Assembly (NCBI GenBank): GCA_037833965.1
Contig: AP031352.1
Span: forward strand, 22,672,501-22,736,500
Reading direction: 5' to 3'
Origin: Marchantia polymorpha subsp. ruderalis
Taxonomy: Eukaryota; Streptophyta; Marchantiopsida; Marchantiales; Marchantiaceae
Length of the DNA stretch: 64,000 nt
The notes beneath the pieces were generated by a model, which was not told where the DNA came from, ran no database searches, and saw only the letters and a program-made list of their open reading frames with translations. Of this stretch, positions 18,140 to 29,899 are shown one piece after another. The translations under genes were made by a program, and so were the position numbers. Each line of letters begins with the position of its first letter. Position 1 is the stretch's first letter.

Positions 18140-21100
18140 AGGTCAAACCCCCTCCTGTGGGGACTAAGAGGGCCCTACGCGGCTGCACACAAATAGCGGA
18201 ATCTACAATAGCGGAATCAGCGTGCCGACCTACATGCACGGCCGTGCAGACGCTCACTGATCGAGCGTATGTCGGATATAGCATATAGCGTTTACGGAAT
18301 CCGTATATCTACGATCAGACTCCTGCTCCAGTTGTTGGAACTCGATGAAAACCTTCATGAACACGTGCGTCGATGGCATGCCGTGCAGTAATTAAACATG
18401 GTGTCATCCGCTCGAACCCCTTCGTCGTCATATTTCTTTCCTTCTTGGTGCCCGTTACAGTACCGTTAAACAAAATTGGCGTTGATACACGACAAGGCTG
18501 TCCGAGCACAAAAAGCATAAAAAATCTTTTAAGTCTTTAGTGTAATCTTCTATATTTTCTCATACTTAAAAATCTCTCAATGTTAAAATTTGTAAAATTC
18601 TAATCAAATTAGTTTTTTAGAGTCACATCTTTTCTTGTCCAGTTTTTTGAGTGCTTATGACCATCCCATGTAAACTGCACGCGCAACGACAGTAGATGGG
18701 GTTCGCCACGCAGAAAAAGCTGAAGAATAAGTGGTTGATTCTCCAGTGTGATCGGAGCGGGGAATGAGTGAACGTGCTGACCCTGACATATGAAACGCGC
18801 CAAAGGGAGACGCACACTAGGCTAACCGGCTGTGATTTTGGCATCGTCTGCTCGTTGGCGAAGGGTGGGTATGCAGTACTGTACGTACAATCTTTGGTAC
18901 GACCTGGGTGGCAGCTTCGCAGGCCCGCAGAAATAATTGAACTGATGAAAAGAGGCGATCAAATTTATTGTGTTTAAACTTGGACCGGCAAAAAAAATGT
19001 GAATATAACAGAAAAAAGAGTGTGAAAATAATGTTTTCTACAATCATTTATAATACTCCAGTTATACTAATAAATCTCTGCAAATCACATGGTAAATGTA
19101 AATAATTGAATCATTACAGATGCCAAGTTAAAAACCTTCTCGAAAACTCATATTCGAAGTAGTCAATAGTTTACTTTGTATTGAATACAATACTCTCAAA
19201 CGTATATTAACAAGTGTAGATGAAATCACTAAGTATGTTTCCATCGGCCAGCTGGTATATGTTGGTGTGCACTTTTCTAATCATCCTGATATGATTAATT
19301 CCAACTATAACTGTATAATTGTAATATCTTACAATTTCTACGGAAATTGCAGATGCTTAATAAATTGACGAAGCCATGTGCAACATATAGTAAAAAATAT
19401 CATAGTGAGAAGTGAAAGAGATGAACAAACAGATTTTAGAATATTCTCTTACTTGCTTGCGAGTTACATCCACAATTTTTGAGTTAGCCCTTTCAGGATG
19501 CGTGATCCCGATGATGATTTCTATAGACGGCTGGCTTTGTTTTTTTACTTACTTAAAACCTGTTCTCATGTCTGGAGGGAAGGTTTTGAGGCATAGGTAA
19601 AGACCAAAATGCCCCGTCAATGACACGATGCATTTGGAGCGTAGAAAGCCCTCTAGGAGATACAGGATTAAGTTTCCATGATACATCGATTTCTCAGTAC
19701 ATTCGAAATTATTGTCTATAAAGTTGTATAATTGACTAATATATCAAATCTCTCTATTCTCTATAGAGAACTAAGAATCTACAGCTTAGTTCTTTTCTTT
19801 CTCATAATTATATTCGTTCCAGAACATTTTCAATTATTTCTAATGACTTGAATCATGGATTGTATTTCAGTATTACAACATGGATTGCTTGACGGAATTC
19901 TTACGTATTCAGAATATAAAGTTTAAAATCAAAATTTTATATTCACGTGTGAAAGGTACTTCTATATGCTAGATGACTTTTTTAGAAGTACTTAACTATA
20001 AGTACTTAAGACTATAAGTCATCTAGCATATAGAAGTATCTTACTCACGTTTTACTATACTAGTAAAGTATTGATCTTTAAATGTTGGACGTAAGACACT
20101 TTCTCGATACTTGAAATATGTTATGTTATCAGACACAATTCCCATTGGAATGCATTCGTGATGTACTAACCTTTAGGTTTTATACAATTTTCAAGGTGAC
20201 TTTAAAATTGGCTCATTTGTTTTCGTAAATCACAGTATTTTTTTAACTTTGTTCGCAGTAACATATTCGAACAAGTCTAAATATTCATCTCACGGCTATA
20301 GTTTACAGAACAATGGTCATAGAACTAAAAAAACAGCCAATTTTTTATATTCAAATGGAACCAGATATATTCTCGATTGCGATTATATTGGGGCTAGCAC
20401 CATAAAATCATATTATTTCTTCCAAGTAATGTCGGGTTTTATCAGCCTTATTAGATTTTCTCAGCCCTCTTCTTCTTCCGGATAGCACAAACTTAAGCGA
20501 AAAGACGTCTGGATCACAGTCACGAGGATAGATGGATGGTTGAGATACGCTGAGAATTATGGCGTTATGTAGTAGCAGGTCCTACTGCGTCTCCAGAGAT
20601 GGAATTCGGAGGTGGCACTATCTGCAAGGAACTGTATTTTTATTTGGGGAATGAATGCGTCTTCGAAATCTGTGTTGGCTCGCCTTTCAACATTCCTCAT
20701 GCTTCTAGGTTCAGACATATTCTACATCGCGTCATTCTTGTGGGCGTCATTTTTGGTAGGTACGAGGCACGAGATCCTTGTGTCGATGAGAATCGAACGG
20801 GCATCTGAAAAAAATAGCAGATTTGACTCCACGTACTGTACTAGTCTCATCCTTTTGCAATTCTACTTGGTCCCTCCACATGGAAAAAATTTCGGCACGT
20901 TTTGGGTTTGTGGCAGGGAAGAGGACGGTGTTGCCAAATTCACTAGTATTCTCATAGTACTATTCTGTCAGATCCTGTAATATAATTCTCAATGTTTTAC
21001 TAGATTCCCACTATGATTGTGAACCATTTCTGACCGTTTCGCGGAGGTTTCGAGGATTTCCTCAATGTCCTCACGTACCGTAACCAGACAAGGTCTAAAC

Positions 21101-22970
21101 TAGAAGGCAGCCAAGCCTGCACGTGAAGAAACGAATATCACATGACAGCGATGCCAAGAACAATTTCAACTTTCAATACTAACAACATACATACCAGAAA
21201 AAATTGAGGCGTGTATGATGTTGATTCAGAGTTTATTCTCTCGATTTTTCATCTTGAGTGAATTGATATTTCTTCTTGACATTCTCGTAGTGTCTACAAA
21301 TACTATTCTCAACTATAACACTCAAAATCATACTCTTTTTTTCTTCAATGTGATTTTGCAAATTTGCTTACAATACTCAGTTAATGATTGGTTTCTGTTT
21401 TCCTTTTGTACTGGTTCAGGTCTCTTTTTATTAGATTCTTTAGACCAGGAGCTTACTGGTCTTTCGGTCTTTGTTTGTCTCCTCCTACATGTGAAATCAC
21501 AATAGATTAGTAATTTGGAATTTATTTAACGATATAGTGGTATCACAACAGCTCGTTTGAAGAACTCAAATAGGACAAGAAGTCCATATCTAACAACATT
21601 AATTTTTGTTCTATAATGTACTCTACAAAAAGTTGAATGACTATCTCTCTACTTTAATGAGAATAAAATTTGAGATAATTTTTTGATTTACTAAAATAGC
21701 ATATCTTGGCTCTTACAGGAGCTTCAGGTCCGAGAATTGCCCCCATATCGCTCAACCAAGATTCTCCCTCGTAATCTACCTGAAGTCAACACTTCTGAAT
21801 ACTGTGAGATATGACTAGGTAATTTTTAGAAGACTGTTTGCATATTGCTGTATGATACATAGAATAATGAACTTAGTGCACATATAAAGAATTATAGATT
21901 CTAAGATACCTTGATACAAATCTTTTTTTTTTAAATGAAAATATATTTTACATTTGGATGAATGATGTAGTTACAAGGTGTCCAAAAATGTGAGTGAACA
22001 AGTACGAACGAAGAAAGATAGCTAAAAAGGGTTGGGGAAAATAAACATTTTGAATAAGACAGCGACAAAATTCCACAAGAGGAATATTAGCCTAGAGCTC
22101 AAACAGTTTGAAGGAAATAAATGTCCAAAAAAACATAATTTTAGTAGGAGATCATGTTGTGTTTGATTAATTTTTTTCATCTGCAAAATTTTTTGCTTCT
22201 TGAAATTAATAAAATTAACTTCAATCTACACTGCAATTAAAAAACTGGAGTGTAGATTGGCCGAATATAATTATTTGTTAAGAAAAGTAATAACGAAAAC
22301 TTTGAAGGAACAAAAAATCATTAAATATGTGATCACTATGCTTCACTCCTTTGCGGCTTTCATCATAAACCTAAAGGTATTCGTACCGTAAAGAAATGCG
22401 TCATTTGGATCTCATATCTCTTGTTGTGCTTTGCTATTTGTTTCTTATCGATTCATCAATGCAACGAGCCGGATTTTGCCACAGAATCAAGACAATAAAC
22501 TACATCCTTCTTTGGCTCTGCGGCGACTATGTTCTAGAGTATCAATAGTTGTATGGTTGAATGATTCTACCAGTTGCAATACGGTTGTTGCTATGTAAGT
22601 ACACATGTGGTTTGTTGTCTGCCTTTCAATCGCCAAAAGTCTTTAATGTGGTAAATATATATAAATATATATTTACTAACTACAAAAATATCTCATTATA
22701 AATTAGAGCCGTCCCAATGAAGCAGCGTAATCACGGCCTAATGCTTCGTCACAACCCTTTATCTAAAAAATCCTAACAAACATTTGAGCTATTGACATTG
22801 AAGTCATCGGGGCAAAGTATAGAAGACTTAACCTTGCTAAGTACTATAGATAGAGAGACTTGATACAGACTAAGAGTCTACGGGTTACTTGGAGCATGAG
22901 AAAAACATGTGTGAATTAGGCACCTGTCAGAGATGTTGTCTACCGAGGCTGGAGTTCTCAAAGGATGCCT
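18140..22970. other. Long AT-rich intergenic region
   Basis: No gene with recognisable motifs. Short open frames (for example 20,612-20,980 and the hydrophobic 21,215-21,505) have no family signature, no splice context I trust and AT-rich composition like the surroundings. The one clear structure is the foldback at 19,957-20,038. Confidence 0.5.
19957..20038. repeat. Foldback, 23-bp perfect arms (MITE-like or hairpin RNA)
   Basis: TACTTCTATATGCTAGATGACTT at 19,957-19,979 is exactly complementary to 20,016-20,038, with a 36-base loop that itself contains AGTACTTA repeats. Weaker complementarity continues outwards (CACGTGTGAAAG / CTTACTCACGTT), giving a stem of nearly 40 bp. A tiny MITE or a small-RNA hairpin would both fit. 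Confidence 0.8.
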
Positions 22971-22979
22971 GTGAAACAC

Positions 22980-22987
22980 TATATAAG
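22980..22987 (+). promoter_or_regulatory. TATA box of the lectin gene
   Basis: TATATAAG lies 123 bp upstream of the lectin ATG. With the usual 25-30 bp spacing, transcription would start near 23,010 and give a 5' leader of about 90 bases. The leader region (ACAACCTCTCAATCGCTC) is conserved in the dead lectin copy. Confidence 0.65.
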
Positions 22988-23102
22988 GGGCGCCATCGCA
23001 GCCTTCAAACACAACCTCTCAATCGCTCAAAATCTGTACTGGCTCAATCCGGCCATTCTCTTCCTCGAATTCTAGCAGCTGCTCCTGGTCGACGAAGCGA
23101 AG

Positions 23103-23543
23103 ATGGCTTACACCATCCACGTGAGAGTGATTCAGAGCAAGCCTACTGCTTGGTACAGCATCGTGGAGAAGACCGCATGGCATTTCGCCCTGGGCGCAAC
23201 CTGGAGAGAAGTGGACGGCGAGCAGATCCTGACCATGGGCGACAGCGGCACTTCTGGTCTGCTGCGCTTCGAAAACCCCCAGGGCGACTTCTTCATTGTC
23301 GCTGTGGGAGTACACGTGTACAAGAGATGGTGCGACGTTGTTCCTGACCTGAAGTCTACAGAAACCGGCACGGCTATCCACCCCACGTACTACCCCGTTG
23401 GAAATGTACTTGGGTTTCGCTATGAGATCGTGCAGAAGCAGCTGGCGACCATGGAGAAGAAAAACTCCAAGGGCGAGAGCATCAAGGTTAACTACTACAA
23501 GGAGGACGGAAACAATCTATACGCCACAATCACCATCGTTTAA
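23103..23543 (+). CDS. Agaricus bisporus agglutinin-type (fungal fruit-body) lectin
   Basis: A single-exon frame of 146 residues, the normal length for the fruit-body lectin family (Pfam FB_lectin). These are cytosolic homotetrameric-type lectins that bind the Gal-beta-1,3-GalNAc (T) disaccharide and, at a second site, GlcNAc. Family landmarks are visible: the MAYTIHVRV start, a Trp/Tyr-rich first strand, VDGEQILTMGDSGTSGLLRF at about residues 56-76, and VGVHVYKRWCDVV at about 87-99. There is no signal peptide. The start is the first ATG after a good TATA box and a short leader, and the context GCGAAGATGGCT is favourable. GC content is much higher than the AT-rich flanks. The family is mostly fungal; liverworts are known to express orthologues (Marchantia). 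Horizontal origin is therefore plausible, but the window alone does not prove it. A role in defence is likely for the family; the ligand here is untested. Confidence 0.95.
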   Translation: MAYTIHVRVIQSKPTAWYSIVEKTAWHFALGATWREVDGEQILTMGDSGTSGLLRFENPQGDFFIVAVGVHVYKRWCDVVPDLKSTETGTAIHPTYYPVGNVLGFRYEIVQKQLATMEKKNSKGESIKVNYYKEDGNNLYATITIV

Positions 23544-24900
23544 GCTTGGGGCTGCAAACAACGTCTGATGCTGTTTATGGTGTTTAGTCTGCCATGACTC
23601 TCGCACTAGTGCAGGAGTGCCGATTTACACCTAACGCAAATTAGACTGCGTTCAGAAGTTCCAGATTAGAGCTTGTGTTGGAATCAATCAGATTTTGTAT
23701 TCCTTGTCAGTTGATGTTTTGTTCAAACCATACTTTTCGTAGCGACTAGCTGCTAACCAAGCGGTCAGTACAGAATTATGTATGTGGTGTGAAGTTTTCT
23801 GCTGAGAAAATGCAAGGAATAAATCGCGTTTCTTTGTTGGTATATAATTCCAATTTTCCGAACTTGTGAACTTAAACAAGTGACATAATTTAACACAAAG
23901 TATAACATAGTATAACATGTGCTTTTTACAACTACAGTGGCATTTTTTCTTGATTTTAGATATATTTCATGAATTTCACAGCAGTAATGCAACACTATTC
24001 AAGCGTATCTGAATTTCCAAAGCATTCAAAATGATTTGGAAATACTTTTTATATTGGTGATTCTAAATACAAAATTATATTCAGTATCTCGTTCTAATGA
24101 CATTTGTCATGAGGAGAATTCAAAACATCCTTTGCGCTAAAATTAACTGATAATGAACTGTCGCAAACTAAAATTTAATTGATCTACTTAGAACTTAGAG
24201 TTATATCATCCATGTGAAATCTCCCCCAAAATTATTCAACGATTCCATATTAATCCTGTATTGATGACTTAAATGCATTCAAACACCGAATCTTTTTATT
24301 TCAGAATTATTTCCCACGAGAAAATATTGTGATGACCATGATATGTCGCCCTGAATCAGCGAAGTGGAGAAAATGGCCGACTAAATCAAGATGTTATAGA
24401 TATTATCTGTCCATCAGTTTTGATAACAAACGGATCATCTGCATGAAACATTCTATCTTAATTTAAATGTTGTTTCCATATGCATTCGCAATATCCCTAA
24501 GATCATCCCTAAGATCATCACGATACCGGTGACAGTTATGGTTTCCGTTTCCTAGTTCAAATATATTCTTCAAGGAAAGCGCTTGACTCCGGAATTTAAT
24601 ATGGTAGATATCGCAATGACTAGTATTTGCGTTGTCTAGTCCGAGGCATAAGAACTGTTCGCAAAGATATGTATGACATAGCTTGGCAGGGCACATTAAC
24701 CGAGTGACGACACCATATAGCTCCGAGAAACCATTCAGAGAGTTCCACTCACTTTCCCGACCCCACTAACCCTGAGAGAGAGAAAAATAGAAAACATCCA
24801 TATTAATCCGTAATAAGATCATCTCGAAGTTTGACCTCAGTGCAGCACACCAAGCACTTATCGCTTGGTTAAATATCGTTCACGATGCAATAAAAGAATT
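23544..24900. other. Intergenic downstream of the lectin
   Basis: AT-rich with no recognisable gene. A direct repeat AAGATCATC(C)CTAAGATCATC occurs near 24,497-24,519. The 3' processing signal of the lectin is not obvious; AATAAA occurs at about 23,818. Confidence 0.4.
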
Positions 24901-25924
24901 CCAACTAAAAGTTAGAACCGCAGTATTGTGAAATAAAATCGGTGCCACCTTGTGTGTCTCGGAATGCTAAGTTCGTCCAGTTCAGCACCATGGCCCTTAA
25001 CTGCTCTGAAGCATTGAAAACATCGCAACTCTTGACACCTTTAAGTTTTACTAAACGCTGCAGAATCCGCAGAAGCCTGACATATAATAGTTTTATAGTC
25101 ATACCTTACCTCTATAGCTTCTATTGCCCCCTAGAAGTTCGAGAGTTCTTACCCTGTGGTTGTACCGCCACCTACATCGTGTCTTCCGTCTTGAAGCATT
25201 GCAGGAATCCCGGAGACTGGATCTAAAACCAGACAATCATGCACTTCCTACCTCGTCCAACTCTGCAAAGCAATGAAAGCATAAGAGCTGCAGATCATTT
25301 GGACAGTTGCGATGCTACACATGCACTTTTCTTTACCAGACTCGTGAACCACTCCCGAACCAACATCAGGAGGTACATACATGCTCTCACGACACACAAT
25401 CGATCGTATGGATTCAAGAGCAGGATCCTATGTTCACTGGCATGCACTCTAACGATATGCAATCAACTAGCTTAGCTGGTTCATGGACTGATCGAAGGAC
25501 TGTTGTCAATGGTTTGACGTGACAACGCAGCCACTTCAGAAGATTCTTCAACAGTGTGTTCCTAAACTCCAGGCTTGTGCTCATGCCCAGAAGTTTCCCT
25601 TTCGTTCTCAGTCAGATGAGTTGGTGAGTACTGGTTCCTGCGTGCGAAAGCTAGCCTTGACTGACAACTCTGAACTGGAATCATGAATCGCTTCTATCAA
25701 TCCCGTAGGACTTGTGCTATTTTCTCGCTCATAATCTGCTCCTGCTATTTACATACCAATTCGGATCAGCATTGCAGGCCTCCAGCATGTGACCCGAATC
25801 AGTGTGGAATGCATATGATCATATGTGAAACCGTAAAGTATTATTCTGTAATCGAAGCAAGTCTCGATACCTCAGGCGAGAACAACCATTGAGGAGATGG
25901 ATGAACTGGAAGATCATGATGAGG

Positions 25925-26242
25925 ACTAAATCCACGTACCCAAAACCTTGGGCCTGATATGAGCTTCAGGGAAGCTTCATATTCATGCACCGCAGACCGA
26001 TAAAACCACGTGGACCGACCACTTGAACTACCTACGAGCACAGATCTCGTGCGACATTGAGGTGAGACAAGCTTCAAGGGCACTTGTCTCACCATAATGT
26101 GAACGGACCTGACAGAGTACGCCGCATCGACTGAATACAAAGCTCGCCGTCAGCAGCGTGCTGATTCCAGCGTCTGCTTCTATTGGTCCACTGCTTCCTC
26201 AAGGATGTGGATCTCGCCGGTCTAGTCGACGGTTTTGTCATC
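25925..26242. other. Region 3' of lipase copy 1
   Basis: Matches 37,867-38,154 (CCCAAAACCTTGGGCC, GACAAGCTTCAAGGGCACTTGTCTC). Likely includes the 3' untranslated region of the lipase on the minus strand. Confidence 0.5.
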
Positions 26243-27790
26243 CTACGAGAAGATGTCAACTATAATATTGTAGCAGACATGGGGAGGAGGAGAGGCCATC
26301 CAGTTCTTCAGTTTGTGAGGCTTGAGCGGATTCGCAATATCCTTTAACCCCCTACGCGTCGTGTCCAGGCACAGTATGGCCTCGGGGATCAAGTGGAAAG
26401 TCTCTGCGCAGCAGCCGAACAAGGTACGAGACACGAGGTTGCCCAGAGAGTAGAACATGGGCTCGTCCTTGTAATGCCTGAAGTAATATGCGTACTGGAG
26501 CAGATCGGGTCGTTCATGTTCACGTACAGATGCGGTCTCCACCTCTTCAAAGCCAAAAACTCTCGCTCCGACTTTCGGTACTGCTCCTCATCCACGACCT
26601 CGGCTATGCTATCCTTGACCTTGCTGACGACCTTCCTATTTAGCAGTAAGTAGAAGGGATTCAGCGCAATTAACGTGAAGCGGGCAATAGATTCCAATGG
26701 TAGGAGTGGAGGGTTGAAAAGGTGCGTGTCCAGAAAGACTGCCTTCCGCACCGCCATTTTCCGGGTGACTGACAGCCCCGCTGCAGCTCCCAATGAGTGG
26801 CCTGTCACTGTCACGTTCGCTCGTCCATGATCCGCGCATAGCCGTTCCACTGTCTTCCTCAGCATCTTGACCAGGCTCGAGGTGTGCAACCTCTCGAAGA
26901 AGATTTTCAGGTCGGATAATAGATCCCTCTTCGAGGCCGTCCCTCGGATCGCAACCACCCACTTCGGAGCTAGAAAGTGAGCACCTGCTTTTCGGTGGAA
27001 CACGGCGAAATGGACCAGATCCTTGGCGCATTTGTCCAGCTCTGCAAGCAATTGGAGCAGGCAAACCTTCCTGTCAGTTTTCAGAAGACTTGGCCATTGG
27101 TAATCAGGAAGTTGAAGGATACTTTCTACGCTTATGCACGCGGACTATGAAATGCGCACTAAGATGGGTGCCAGACCTTGACCGAAATGGCGTTGATCTT
27201 TGGGTTTCAGAACTCTGGTCAGACGTGCGAGGTCGAAGTCTACGAGATTGTAGTTGTCTGACCACATATCCGAGCATTCTTTGGACCAGTTGAAATTCAT
27301 CCAAAACACGTGATTACTTGCGGCTGCAGCGTATGGCTTGGCTTCCTTGTGCATCATGTAGACTGATGTCACCAGCCTGCCAAGAATTATGCGCTTGTAT
27401 TCCTTCGTTCTGGAGGACAACCCCGAGCAGCTACCGTCAGTGTTTGAGCTGAATCCATGATCACTCTCAGGTCAACACAACATCACAAAGCACATACGGA
27501 CTGTAAAACTTTAGCTCAATTTCAAGCCTCAAGCCGCAAATGCACTGCCACGATATTGAATGAAGAGCCTCATGCATGATCAGTTTCTAGATCTGCAAGT
27601 CTCGACGTTACTATTGGTCTTGCTCCGGTAAATGATCATCCTGTTCCCATTTCTTCTTCTCTCGTCTGTGCTTCCGGTACGCTATGATTCCCACCAATAG
27701 AGCCGCCCCTAACATTTTAGAAGTTCCGAGCTTAAGGATTTTGTGTGTGCCGAGAACTTTCCAGTCACTAAGCAGGCTTCCAATTCCTGC
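26243..27790 (-). pseudogene. Class-3 lipase-like gene copy 1 (At4g10955 type), broken
   Basis: Two exons on the minus strand. Exon 1 (about 27,790-27,612) encodes a short hydrophobic segment, MLGAALLVGIIAY, followed by a Lys/Arg-rich stretch, suggesting a membrane anchor. The intron is 27,611-27,410 (GT...AG). Exon 2 (27,409-26,243) is an alpha/beta-hydrolase with the nucleophile motif GHSLGAA, the RGTA strand, HLFNPP, and the likely catalytic Asp in NMNDPIC. Lesions relative to copy 2: the last exon-1 codon becomes TAA after splicing; CAG has become TAG at 27,145-27,147; and one base is missing at about 26,496, which shifts the last ~100 codons into another frame (26,542-26,243). The family acts on lipid esters. 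This copy should be inactive. Confidence 0.8.
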
Positions 27791-28355
27791 AGCCAGTGAA
27801 ACAGATATCTGTCGTTAAATCCGTGAGCTGATTCCATCGTCGGATTTCATATCTGTGTATCTGTCAGAGGAATGATTGCTCAACGCCTTTGACAGATACA
27901 CTCGTTCTTTCCCGAATGTGAGTCCTTTTTCTTGACCGCGAGAATCAATTTTCCTGAAGGCAAACCCGTGCCCGGCAGCCTGAATGTGCCGTTGAGATGC
28001 ACAGCCGAGAGAAGTATTTATACATGTAACTGAATTGTACAAACTTGATGTCGAGTATGAAGATTTCAGAGTTCAGACAGAATGCTGCAATAGCCAAAGA
28101 AAGGCAATTCATCCACATGGTCAGAAGTAAGTACCTTGCAAGGTCATCTTAAGCTGAGGACGATGGCTAGCCTCTGAAACCCTCGCAGGTATCGCCGGAC
28201 ACGAACCACTGTCTGGTGGTGCATGAAGAGGCGAGGACAGTACTGCTGATGAGAACTCCGCATCTGCATCTGCGTCTGTGGGGTTTTAAAACGAAGTTTC
28301 ATTGATTCACAGACGCTAAGGTGGATTTCATTCGATACGAGCATGGAAGCACGGG

Positions 28356-28410
28356 GTGTGTCTGATCAGTGATCAGACACACAGTGGGTGATCAGTGATC
28401 ACCCACTGTG
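28356..28410. repeat. Two adjacent perfect palindromes sharing the core TGATCAGTGATCA
   Basis: 28,356-28,382 (27 nt) and 28,380-28,410 (31 nt). Each is perfectly self-complementary around a single G and each is built on TGATCAGTGATCA with different outer arms (GTGTGTC and CACAGTGGG). They overlap by three bases. No matching structure is seen in unit 2. Confidence 0.9.
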
Positions 28411-28554
28411 AATAATCAATCAGCAAAACTGGAGCGATTTTGTTTGTGCTCCAGAGCATTCTGGAATGCTCCTAGGTCCACCTGCTCAGCAGCCCAACTT
28501 TGGTTCCTACTGCTGTAGATCTTCACTTTCGAGCCCGTCCACTGGTTTACACTT

Positions 28555-29470
28555 CGAATGCTTTTGAGAGTTGAGAAAACTCTCAAAAAGTCTCTGATTT
28601 TATTCACTAGAATTCAGTTGTTTGATATCAATGGCAAATCGCAGTGACGAAAGACAAATTCCAATGTCGACTTTCACCGAAAACCACTTCGAAACAATTT
28701 TCCAGTTTTACCTTTTTTGCAACTTTCTATGGATGCAAATGCTCTTCTAAAGACAGGTAGAGCTCGACCTCTTCTGAAATTTTTTTAGACGTGCTGTGCA
28801 ATTGCATATCGTATGAGTTTAGAAAAACAACACTTTTGAGGGGGTTTATGTTCAAGTTATGAGAAGATTATATCCATAAGAAGGCAATATCTGTTATGAG
28901 TAAAATTTTGTATCTTAATGATTTCGACGCAATGTCATATGAAGAATTGACATTACCTATGAATACTTCGAAGTCTTGGACGATGTTAAATCATTGTGAG
29001 GAGGTCATGATGATGTTAAACCTCTTCTGCGATGTCAAGGATCGGCGCTGTTTACATCAGGGGCTTCATCTCTCTGCTCCTTTAACTCGATCTAATGTCG
29101 AAGTCTGATAAAATATTATACTTTTAGTACATGCTATGGGAGAAGTATTAGAAATAATAAAACCAGGCATCCACCAAAATATATGCACTGCAAAATTACA
29201 AATTACGTACAGTTGTACGTCAATAATATTGTTGCTGTTATGACTCTTCTCACTGGAGCACGAGGATTTGTCATCGGATTAACCCGAAAGGCCTGGAGAT
29301 GTACAGAATAGTATTTATTAGGTGTAATGAGTCAGTGCAAGTGATTCGTTATACAAGCATTAGAGCGAAATAGGACTGGAGATCACCACGCGAATAACAG
29401 CGCGTTTCTATGATACCAGAATAATGCAATGGACTGTATGTAGTGCACACGCGGCCAGACAGAGAACTCT
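28555..29470. other. Block shared with unit 2, conserved short frames of unknown meaning
   Basis: Matches 40,910-41,820. An ATG at 28,630 opens a ~38-codon frame (MANRSDERQIPMSTFTENHF) that in unit 2 starts at 40,978 and ends near a CAG-GTAGAG donor-like site. A second frame (28,896-29,108) shares DFDAMSYEELTLP with 41,236-41,436. Amino-acid changes between the copies are as frequent as silent ones, so I see no sign of coding constraint. They could be remnants of an exon. Confidence 0.3.
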
Positions 29471-29480
29471 TGTCCGGTGC

Positions 29481-29585
29481 AGAACACTAGCTCAGACTGG
29501 AGGCTGATTGATTTGAATCAATCAAATCAATCAAATCAATCTGATTGATTTGAATCAATCAGCCTCCAGTCTGAGCTAGTGTTCT
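29481..29585. repeat. 105-bp foldback with 33-bp arms
   Basis: AGAACACTAGCTCAGACTGG... at 29,481-29,513 is the exact complement of 29,553-29,585. The middle is made of AATCAATCAAATC repeats and is nearly complementary too. In unit 2 (41,826-41,866) only the left arm exists and runs straight into AAAATTCTTGAACTC, so the right arm arose, or was lost, after the duplication. Confidence 0.9.
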
Positions 29586-29899
29586 TGAGAGATCGATGTT
29601 GTGCACTTCAAACTATGATCTGCTCATTGAGTCGGCTAGCTGAAAGCCTCCTGTCCAGTGATATATTCTGTACCGACCGCCATATTCTAACACGATCGAT
29701 GGTTGAGGCAGTTACTACCGAGTGTCTGCGACTCGGTGGGAAGGAGAAGAGGCAATTTTGTGTTAACAAATGCACAACAAGATTATGGGAAAGGCTCCAA
29801 CTTGAAGGAAGGAAGAAATTTCCGGATAAATACATGTCTTCAATCCTTGACAAGGCTTAGGATGGTCCATATGCAGTACCGTCCTTAAAGTTGACAATC

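Noticed and set aside
18390-18430. GCTCGAACCCCTT as a tRNA T-loop (minus strand)
   Set aside because: T-stem does not pair and no cloverleaf can be drawn.
21215-21505. Hydrophobic 96-codon frame as a membrane protein
   Set aside because: Its hydrophobicity follows from T-rich DNA; no upstream signals or homologous motif.
25239-25475. 78-codon frame shared with units 2 and 3 as a small gene
   Set aside because: Frame and length differ between the three copies and changes are not biased to third positions, so the similarity is that of duplicated DNA.
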